A DNA stretch of 64,000 nt from Larix kaempferi (lineage: Eukaryota > Streptophyta > Pinopsida > Pinales > Pinaceae), in the NCBI GenBank assembly GCA_027924585.1, contig BSBM01000461.1, positions 6,074,501 to 6,138,500 on the forward strand, written 5' to 3'. Shown piece by piece: positions 55,860 through 64,000 of the stretch. The stretch's first letter is position 1. The number at the start of each line of letters is the position of its first letter. The notes beneath the pieces were generated by a model. The model saw only the letters and a list, made by a program, of their open reading frames with translations. It was not told the DNA's origin and did not search any database. The translations under genes were made by a program, and so were the position numbers.

Positions 55860-55864
55860 TTTGG
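55860..55864. repeat. Right target-site duplication of solo LTR G (TTTGG)
   Basis: This is the right partner of 54086-54090. Confidence 0.85.
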
Positions 55865-57442
55865 TTACCGGGAATTTACTCTTGGTAGCAATGTTAACAG
55901 ATGTTATTTTCACTTCATCTGAGAGCTCTTCACAAGACAGTTCTTGGGAAGGGGTCCAATCCCAAAGGATCATCGTAGTGTCAGGGTTTGGTTCTTCACT
56001 GTCAAGAATTTTCTCTTGTTGGGGACTTGTTTTCTCAGGTGTTTGTGCATCTAACATTTGGTTCATTACTAAGCTCATCGAGTTGATCCATTGTGGACAA
56101 CTTTTCTCCGAATGATGTTCTTGGTGAAAAGTACAAAAGTGATCCATCCCTATTTTGTTAAGATTTAATACAGTAGAATTATTCACTGGTGGGGTTGGCT
56201 GCCCATTGTCTTCTTTTTGTTTGTAGAACAGTTTGAATGGGAGTCTGGAAGAACTTATTGCTTTATCCTTTTCTAAATCCACAATTTTATTCGAGAGTTT
56301 CTGCATCATTTTTATAACACCTTCTATATCTGTTGTGGGTTCCTCTTTATCCCTAGTCAACAAAAAGGGTTTCTTAACAGTTGTTGGCTTGCCTTCTAAA
56401 TCCAAAGCATGTTTAGCAATACTATCATGTTCTTCTTCTACCTTCTTGGCTTCCTAAAATGTTTTTGTCAAGGTGGGTTTTTTCGTTCTTTTGACGAACA
56501 TTGCAAGTGGAGATTTAAGAGCTATTGTATAATAATCTACTAGGCATTCCTCTGCCGGCTTGGTTGCATCAATGAAATTATTTAACAATGTTGTGAATCT
56601 CTAATTAGACTCTTGAACTTTCTCATTCTTATCCATTCTCATGGATAGTAGTTCTTTCATGAGAGTAGCTACGGTTTTGTGATGACCGTATTTTTTAAGA
56701 AAGCATATCTCAAACTCTTCCCAACTTGCTATTGAACCAGCCTGCAAACTAAAGTACCAGGAAGATACTTTGGGTTCGAAAGTATACAGAAAGAGACGAC
56801 AAACCACATCTTCGTGTTCCACATTCAAAAGGTTTATAGATAAATAGAAACTTTTGAGGTGATCTTCAACAGAGACTCCTTTACTCGGGTCATACTTAGG
56901 TAAAACCTTTTCTAGGCTCTTGGGAAAATCATGGAATGGTTCGACCATGTTCAATGCCCCTATGGCTCTCCATGCAGGTACGGCCATGACTCTCGGAGGA
57001 GAGCGTGGTGGTGAGTGCGGTGATGAGTTAAGAGGAGTATCTCTTGGAGGTTGATCTTCTAGGCCTGTAGGGGTCTCTGGACTAATTTCATCGAAAGGTT
57101 CGGTGATCTCTTCGAGAGATAAATATAACAATTCTTCTAGGCTTTGAACAAGGATAGAATCTCTTGTGCACTGGGGATTTTTTCGAGGAGCTCTAGTTCT
57201 GGGTAATAGAGGAACTATGGTCAATCCTCCAAGACTTCTCACGTATGAGCGAGTATGTCTCCTAAATTGATTTACTTCTTCAAAAGGGACAGCATACACT
57301 ACTTTTGACTATTCTGTTCCAAGGTTAGGATCTTCTTGATTTCTGGATTCCAGATCTAGAAATTCTGGAAAGACTGTTGTGGATGGGTTTTCAGTGGAAA
57401 TTTTACTAACAAAAGAATCTTTTCCACTAGCCATGCACTGAT

Positions 57443-57461
57443 GGCCCTCCTTCTAGCACCA
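57443..57461 (-). promoter_or_regulatory. Element F primer-binding site candidate
   Basis: The minus strand reads TGGTGCTAGAAGGAGGGCC, five bases after the LTR end. It begins TGG as expected, and gag starts nine bases beyond it. The priming tRNA was not identified. Confidence 0.6.
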
Positions 57462-57466
57462 AAAAC

Positions 57467-57735
57467 TGTTGAGGCCCCGAATATCGCAGCATCAAGCAGA
57501 AAGGGATTCACCCCAGTAAAAAATCCCAATTAGATCACTCACCGTTTGGTGTAGGGAATCCTAACCGGTGGATCGGGCCGCAACCGGTAAAACCAACAAA
57601 TCTTTAAAAATCTTACGGTAGCCGGAACCATTAACCGGACGGATTCCCTACACCAAACGGTGATCAATCTAATTGGGATTGTTTACTGGGGTGAATCCCT
57701 TTCTGCTTGATGCTGCGATATTCGGGGCCTCAACA
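57467..57735 (-). repeat. Element F 5' LTR: 269-bp near-perfect palindrome
   Basis: The block begins TGTTGAGGCCCCGAATATCG and ends with its reverse complement. Arms of about 97 bp match at all but a handful of positions (one change near AAAAAATCCC, a short block near GATCACTCACC). The 75-bp centre holds three ACCGG motifs. The flanks AAAAC and AGAAC differ by one base. Position next to a primer site and gag argues for an LTR. A foldback transposon inserted at the LTR-leader junction is the alternative. Confidence 0.7.
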
Positions 57736-59182
57736 AGAACCAAAGGACCTTTATCTCCATTTTTCATATTTCAGTGACATCTGTAACACCAATTACCTTG
57801 CGAGCCATATCTACGTGTAAAAAATCTAGAGAGGAAATGGTGGTCCATTTCCATTAGCGGATTCCTCTTCAAGGTATTTACTTGTACCCACATCTGTCAT
57901 TCTTCTTCTTGAAATTATGTTTTACTAAATTTGATTATCTTATAGTTCTATTATAGATTGTAATTTAGTGTAAGTTGTATCTTCTTCATTATATGTGTTA
58001 ACTATTTTATTATAAATTAATTACGCTTCATTATATATATATATATATAATTAAGTATTAAAATTTATTTAATCTAATAGAAAGCAATACTTTGGATAGT
58101 TTATATATATTCACCTTGTTTTAGAATTGGAAACTATTGAATTTAATTGATATAATTATAACAAATTTATTAATTTACAAGGGCACCTAAATAGTTAAAA
58201 TGGACACCCCAAATATATTCTAGTCAAATATTTTAAGATCCTTATGGATCTATAAGGTCAATCAATATTTAAACTTAACCATACATAAACCTTAGATCGA
58301 GTTATTTAAAAATGTGCTTAAAACCTCAATCCAGGATTTTTAAAACCTTGATCAAGATAATAGCTTGATCGAGGATTTAAAAAATAGGCTTTTATCCCCC
58401 TTTTATGAGAATTTAATTTTACTGACGTCTTTACCAAGCCTAATACTTGTCATAGGATGCAACTTAGGTGGTGTACTTCATATTCATGGATTCATCAATG
58501 AATTGGTTATCCATTGGCATATAATTTATGGGTTTATGTGTTCATATGAAATTATTTTTTATTTTATTTTCAAACTGACACTTAAAATCCATGTCGACAA
58601 CTTCAAGTCAGCACAAATAAAAATCAACAACATAAAAGTATAGAACAAAAGAAAATAAAAATATATATATGCCCCACTGCAATGCGTCATCTTCAAAAGT
58701 TTTTTTTTTCAATTTTTGTAACCAGTAAAATAAATTTTCCATTCACACATGTGTGCAAAATACCATTGAAATTCTCAATGGTCAGTTCCAAGAAATAGTA
58801 GATAATATACTTTTCCAAATTAAATTAAAAAATTGTGTGCTTCGCTAAATTTTGTGTAGATTATGTTAATATATTTTCCTCAAATATTATGTGCATTTAT
58901 CAGTAAATGATTTTATGTGCAGAAAAGCCACATTTTAACTTTGCTTGAAATTTACAAGAACAAATGTATCATTAAATGCAATTTTGTCATATTAAATATT
59001 ATTACTACTTTTTAAAAATATAGGTGAAAGACAAAATAATTCCTTACAAATTGTTTTCTATTACATGTTGTAATTCACAAGGCATATGTGAGTTTTTAGA
59101 GCTTTAATTTTAAAATGAGTAAAAAATTTAATTTTCACCATCACTTTTGGGCCAAAAGTGTTACCCGTCTCCATGGATTCAC
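57736..59182. other. AT-rich non-genic DNA
   Basis: No protein motif was recognised on either strand. A short (AT)n run lies near 58030-58050. The frame at 58365-58643 is hydrophobic, with no family resemblance. Confidence 0.5.
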
Positions 59183-60219
59183 CTCATCATCATTTGAACA
59201 TCATCATCAACATCATCATCCTCATCATTGTCATAATTGTTATCAACATCACCATTTAATCGCAACATCGTCATTTTCTCCATCATCATTGATGTTTTCA
59301 TCATCATTGACATCCTCAACACCTTTATTGGCATCATCGTCATCACTCAGTCATCGTCATTTCCATTGTCATTGTCAACATCATCATCATCATCATCATC
59401 TCAATTTTATCACGTCATCATCATAATCCTCATTGACTTTGTGACCATCATCGTCATCATCGCCATCATTGTCGTCATTGTTTTCATCATCATAATCCTT
59501 CTCACCCATGCCATTGTCATTGTCATAATTGTCAATGGCGATGATGATTAAAACCAATGATGATGATGATCAATATAATCAAGGTCATGATTATGATGAT
59601 GATCATCATCATCATCATCATCAACATAGTGATCATTGTTTCCATCATTATCACCATCATCAAAATAGTCTTTTTCTGCCTTCATCATCACATAATCACA
59701 TAATTGTCATCATAACCATCATCGGTGTCGTCATCATCATTTCCATTATCGTCATATTAATCATTCATGTCATAATAATTGTTAATGACATCATCATCAT
59801 TGACATTGTCATCAACTATTCATAATTACCTTTGGCATAAGAAATATCATCAACCCAAAAGATCTAATTATTAGAAAATAGTTGTGGAGGACACATACGA
59901 TCTATGGATGATAAAACACAACTCTATTTTGAATGACGATCATCATCACAATTGTCATTATCAACATCATCATCCTAATTGTCAACATAATCATTGTCAT
60001 TGCCATCATCACCACCACCATCATTCATTTCATTGTCTTCATCACCACAATCCAAATTGTCATCATCATTGTCAATATCATGATGATGATGATCATCATC
60101 ATCACCATTGTCAACGGCATCATTCTCACCATTCTCATCACCATCAAAAACATTATCATCATCATCATAGTAATTGTGAATATCATTATCATTATCCTCA
60201 TTGTCATCTTCATCATCTG
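59183..60219. repeat. CAT/ATG trinucleotide tract, about 1 kb, imperfect
   Basis: Long interrupted runs of CATCAT, with GATGAT blocks around 59540-59610 and 60085-60100, alternate with mixed A/T-rich words. A non-repetitive gap covers about 59820-59930. All six frames are wide open through it (His-rich, Ile-rich, Met-rich or Asp-rich), which is a repeat artefact, not coding. Confidence 0.9.
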
Positions 60220-60240
60220 GGCACAAAACTTGACATCAAA

Positions 60241-60840
60241 CTAGATGCAAAAGTGGATGAAAATTGGATGCATAATAGGATTAAAAGATGGATGCAAAAG
60301 TCGAAGCAAAAGTAGGTGCAAAAGTAGTAACAAAAGTGGGTGCAGAATGGGGAGTGACAGATGCGAAAGTGGACGGAGCAATGGATGCAAAAAATGATGT
60401 AATCGTGGATGCAAAACATAATACAAAAAAGGATGCAACCATGGATGCAACAAAGAATGCAAAATGTAATGCAAAAGTGGATGCAACACCCAACAAAAAA
60501 ACCGACATAAAACCCGACGCAAGAGTAGATGCAAAAAGGGATGCACAAAAGGATGCAATAGTTGATGAAGACCTAGATGCAAAAAAGGATGCAAACATGG
60601 ATGCAAAAGTGTAAGCCAATGTGGGAACAAAAGTAGGTACAAAAATGGGTGCAAATTGGGGCACAACAAAAGTTGAAGAAAAAGTGGATGCAACCATAGA
60701 TGCGAAAAGGACACAAACATGGATGAAAAAAATAAGGAAAATGTGAGTGAAAAAGTATAAGAAAACGTGGAAGAAAAAAAGGGTGCAACAAGAGTAGACG
60801 CAAAAAATAGGTGCAAAGCCCGACACAAAAGCATGCACTA
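60241..60840. repeat. 12-bp minisatellite (GATGCAAAAGTG-like), about 50 degenerate units
   Basis: GATGCAAAAGTG and variants (GGTGCAAAAGTA, GATGCAACCATG, GATGCAAAAAAG) follow each other with 12-bp spacing and small slips. Because 12 is a multiple of three, frames stay open on both strands. The plus frame 60288-60614 reads as tetrapeptides of the DAKV type. The minus frames are Cys/Phe-rich. None has a promoter, an initiator context or homology. Confidence 0.88.
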
Positions 60841-61131
60841 AATCCCGTGCAAAATTGGCACAAAATTCGATGTTCAACCTCGCATTAAAACCAGTGCAAA
60901 CAATGTTGGGTTTAGCATAAGGCTTACTGAAAGGACGCAAAAAATGCCTACAATAGCATCGACTCATGAAATTGCACCGACTTGGCCAAGGAAATGAAGG
61001 AAAAATAGACTAAAAGGGGGTCTAAGCACAAAAAGAAAGCAAAAAATGAACACTAATCACATGTTTTTGTTGTAGTAAATAAAATTCAAGTTCCATACAC
61101 ATTTTAGATTTTGATTTGTTTGTTGTTCTTT

Positions 61132-61134
<3 letters not shown>
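60841..61134. other. Non-genic DNA
   Basis: A few decaying 12-bp-like words continue to about 61000. Nothing else was recognised. Confidence 0.5.

Positions 61135-61169
<35 letters not shown>
61135..61169. repeat. (AT)n microsatellite
   Basis: About 17 uninterrupted TA dinucleotides, followed by a T-rich run. Confidence 0.95.
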
Positions 61170-61973
61170 TTATTTTTTTTTCTTTCTGGATTTTACCTTT
61201 TTCCCAAGCCACTTAACTTGATTTACCGTTGTTTTTAAATAAATCGTGACGGCATCTCTACTTTGTTGCATATAAAATGAGTTATTTAATTGCAAATTGA
61301 TGTCAAATTTCTTTTGAGTAATTATGTTCAAGGTTATGATAACATTAAAAAAAAAAATACCTCCAAAAACATAATATAATTTTCTTTTATATATATCATA
61401 TTATTGTGCCGAGAGGTGCTCTACAGCCCAGTATGGGGGAGATCTTGTAACGTTTATGGAGTAACGTTTGTCGTTATTATTGGCTAAAAAGTAAAAAGTA
61501 TAATATGAGGGAGATCTTGTAACATTACATGTAACGTTTGTCCATATTATTGTCGGCCATTACAAAAATTATAGCTGACATAATATAAAGAAGTTAAAAA
61601 AATATTATATTGGATATGAAAAGTAGAAACATAATATTATACTCGACATAAAATAAAGAAGTAAAAAAAAAATATAGCCAGCATAAAAACTAGAAATATA
61701 AGAAGTAAAAATGATAAAGAAGTAAAAAAAATATTAGAAATATAAGAAGTAAAAAAGATAAAGAAGTAATAAATATTATAGCTAACATGAAAAGTAGAAA
61801 CATAAGAAATAAAAGAAAGAAGTAAAAAATATATTATAGTAGCCATACAAAGTAGAAACAAATGCCGATAGATTTGATTCTTGTCAATGCTTGATAGAGC
61901 CTAAGATAAACTGATTTATTTAAATTAACTAGTATATATGATGTTACTATAAATATTCATTTACAAATATTTG
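61170..61973. other. AT-rich DNA with degenerate short repeats
   Basis: GGGAGATCTTGTAAC occurs at about 61437 and 61508. From 61560 to 61860 words such as ATAAGAAGTAAAAA and GATAAAGAAGTAA recur irregularly. No gene was recognised. Confidence 0.6.
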
Positions 61974-62106
61974 TTTGGAATTTTACCTTCAAATAACTAA
62001 TGAAAATACAATTATAATCATTGATCCATACACGTACTAATTAGTTTGGAGTTTTACCTTCAAATAACTAATTATGAAAATACAATTATAATCATTGATC
62101 CATACA
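61974..62106. repeat. Tandem duplication, 71-bp unit, two copies
   Basis: TTTGGAATTTTACCTTCAAA at 61974 recurs as TTTGGAGTTTTACCTTCAAA at 62045. Both copies contain ACAATTATAATCATTGATCC. Confidence 0.9.
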
Positions 62107-63912
62107 AATATGTGAGAGAGTAACTAATCAACTTCTATGGAGATATTTGTAGATCAATTAGAATATACTGTGGTTAAGTAATCTTGATATTTCTCACATC
62201 CATGTTCATCTTGTAATAAATTTGTTTGTAAAGTTCTTTCTATGTCACTAAATATGCTAGCCATGAATTTGTCACGTAATATTTGTGCATATAACTTTTG
62301 AAGATATGGTTTATTAAGGAAATTATAAAAGGAGGAACAAATCGCGTTGGTAAACTTGTAACGTGAATACTATAGAAGATTAAAATTCATAAAATACAAT
62401 CAAATTATGATACATTATTTTTTTTTATTCTTAATAAACTAATGCACGTTTATGAACTTCAACCTCGAAAATTCAAATACATTAAAATGAGGAAAACAAC
62501 AAGATTTAGTCAATTTAAGGTGAGGATATGGATAAAAATTTGTACATGTTCAAATTTTCTTGATATTTTCTTCTCATCAAGATCAAATTTTATAAAGATG
62601 AAATTCTTTGCAAACATAATAAGTTCATGTATTTAAAAATAATAATAATGATAAATGTACTTTGTTGTCTATGATGATATTTGTTTAATAATTTATAAAA
62701 AAAAATATGAAAGTAGATTTATGAAGTAAATTTAAAAATAAAAACCAAATGTATATAACTCAAATAATTTTGAATGCAAAAATGTGAATCAACCAATTTT
62801 TATTATTATTATTAAGAATGAAGATGCTATCATTCACAGGAACAAAATATTGGTTGTTATGACAAGTTAGGATTACATCAAATTTCCATCAATATTCAAG
62901 TGTTAAACATTCAAAATATTTATGAAAAGAAGTCTAAGTATGTCATCAATATGAAGATTGCATAAGGCATTTACTAATTAGTCATTCTTGCAATATTGAG
63001 CATGAGATAAGGGGCCTCCTTCTACTTTTATCTCCCAGACCTTTCTTAAGCATGAAAATGTTATAAATGTATTCATCAAATTCCAGTCAACCTAAATCAC
63101 AATCTCATTCATTTGAAATTGCGGTAGGAGATTATAACAGGCATTTTATCCTTGAAGCGGGTGATTGTTAGCTTGACAAAGAAAGAATGGATGAGTGTTA
63201 TGTCTCAAAGAGAGGAAGGGAGCTCTTCCAATTCTTCATCCTCCTTGCGACAAAGATCCCTCCCCACCACCCTAATGTATGAATACAATGGATCATAAAA
63301 AATTGTTGGCTCCGATGGAGTGTGTGATGGATAGACTATTCAATTTGTGATCTTATTAGGAAATTATGGAGATTACTCAGCTCCCATGGAATGTGCATGA
63401 CATTAATAACTCTTACTAGCTCACAGTTGTGAACATGGATGACTTGAAGAGAGGAAATGATTTAGAAATAATAGTGGTTAAGATTTATCATGGCCTCAAG
63501 TTTTCTAGCGATTATTTGAGGCATCATGAGAAGGAATGGTAATCAGGTTAACACCAAGGTATCACTCATAAGAACCTTGTTTCTAAATGCATCCAAATGA
63601 TGAAGCAAAGGTAGGTTGAAAAAGAAGGGAATTTACTTTCAATTTTCTGAAGAGGAGGGGTTTTCCTTAAGAAGTAACATACATTGATGTTGAATGTTGC
63701 TCCCTGCAATATAATATTATTATATAATAAATCTATTAATACATCCTTAATTTCTGAAGTCAAATTCATTAGAGTATAATTAAGAGGAGGTCTTGTTTCA
63801 ATAATAAAAATAAAGTTTCCCAAAGTTTACTTGTGTCAATATAAATGAAGTTTCCCAAAGTTTTATTTTTTATTTATTTTTAAATTGTTTATTTGAAATT
63901 ACAACAACAAAA
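62107..63912. other. AT-rich DNA, no gene firmly recognised
   Basis: Short frames only. Between about 63180 and 63600 the minus strand has fragments such as VIHVHNCELVRVINVMHIPW that recall leucine-rich repeats, but stops are frequent and no second motif supports it. Confidence 0.5.
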
Positions 63913-64000
63913 CAAGTGGAGAGAATTACACGGATAGATTGTAACACTTATAGATGCAAGTGGACAGAATTACACCGATAGATTGTAACACTTATAGGTG
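63913..64000. repeat. Tandem repeat, 44-bp unit, at the window edge
   Basis: CAAGTGGAGAGAATTACACG at 63913 recurs as CAAGTGGACAGAATTACACC at 63957. Both are followed by GATAGATTGTAACACTTATA. The array runs off the end of the window, so the copy number is unknown. Confidence 0.85.

Larger units (their letters stand above)
53729..57434 (-). pseudogene. Element F gag, interrupted by solo LTR G
   Basis: The ATG at 57434 (MASGKDSFVSKIS) lies just after the primer-site candidate and is in frame with the main gag ORF, although a TAG near 57311 intervenes. The core is around 56990-56600: MAVPAWRAIGALNMVEPFHD, FPKSLEKVLPKYDPSKGVSV and LFLYTFEPKVSSWYFSL. Further along, HFCTFHQEHHSEKSCPQW (about 56130) is a CHHC/zinc-binding-like segment. 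The frame reaches TKSKFPVTK and meets solo LTR G at 55864, continuing from 54085 to 53729 with AAPAVTKVPNSEMNK. A TGA codon sits at the insertion junction. Gag would form the particle. Confidence 0.85.
49585..57735 (-). mobile_element. Element F: minus-strand Tat-lineage Ty3/gypsy element
   Basis: The minus-strand order is palindromic 5' LTR (57735-57467), primer-site candidate, gag (split by solo LTR G), protease, acquired RNase H, reverse transcriptase, degenerate RNase H and integrase. The coding part is the most complete Tat-like element here. The 3' LTR was not found between 47.7 and 49.6 kb, so the left limit is given as the end of integrase. The true end may lie further left. Confidence 0.85.

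Noticed and set aside
59115-60315. His-rich, Ile-rich and Asp-rich proteins in the CAT/ATG tract
   Set aside because: A trinucleotide repeat opens all frames. There is no initiation context, splice evidence or homology.
60213-60967. Cys/Phe-rich minus-strand proteins of up to 228 residues and a DAKV-repeat plus-strand protein
   Set aside because: A 12-bp minisatellite keeps frames open on both strands at once, so the lengths are not evidence of coding.

Overview
This window is plant nuclear DNA and is almost entirely transposable elements. No intact host gene was recognised. The sequence shows several Ty3/gypsy LTR retrotransposons stacked inside one another, a LINE tail, a possible CACTA-type DNA transposon end, solo LTRs, microsatellites and minisatellites. 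iMet-type primer sites (TGGTATCAGAGC), chromodomain integrases and Tat-type polyproteins are plant features. The deep nesting, the 4.2-4.4 kb LTRs and the lack of genes suggest a large-genome vascular plant. A gymnosperm is my best guess, but that is inference.

Layout, left to right. 1-5550: non-genic DNA with a LINE RNase H tail (1471-1634), short tandem repeats and a CACTA-like terminus ending at 5550. 5551-27867: element A, a minus-strand chromovirus with about 4.4 kb LTRs. Its 3' LTR is cut by the CACTA-like end, and its integrase is split by element B. 6804-19550: element B, a minus-strand non-autonomous element related to Tat/Athila. It encodes gag, protease and extra zinc knuckles but no reverse transcriptase. 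B sits between 5-bp duplications AAAAC and is itself a collapsed tandem of two units. Solo LTR H (11707-13322, duplication TTTTC) lies inside B.

27868-38575: element C, a plus-strand chromovirus with a complete 4213-bp 3' LTR. Its 5' LTR starts abruptly where A ends, as if A had inserted there. 38576-42089: element D, plus strand, with the end of an LTR, a primer site and gag, cut off by E. 42090-47758: element E, minus strand and Tat-like. It has an integrase, a long decayed accessory ORF downstream of the integrase, and a 3' LTR. 47759-49584: unassigned. 49585-57735: element F, minus strand and Tat-like. It has an additional RNase H upstream of the reverse transcriptase, a solo LTR (G, duplication TTTGG) inside gag, and a 269-bp LTR that is nearly a perfect palindrome.

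57736-64000: AT-rich DNA with a 1-kb CAT/ATG trinucleotide tract, a 12-bp minisatellite, an (AT)n run and several short tandem duplications.

No cellular pathway is encoded. The reading frames are retroelement gag, protease, RT/RNase H and integrase genes, all with stops or frameshifts. By hand count the LTR pairs differ by about 2% (B), 7% (C, first 390 bp) and 8% (A, 290 bp), which fits B being the youngest large insertion. The most unusual points are B's tandem collapse and its protease flanked by zinc knuckles, E's post-integrase ORF, F's palindromic LTR and upstream RNase H, and the GC-rich 32-bp array in B's leader.
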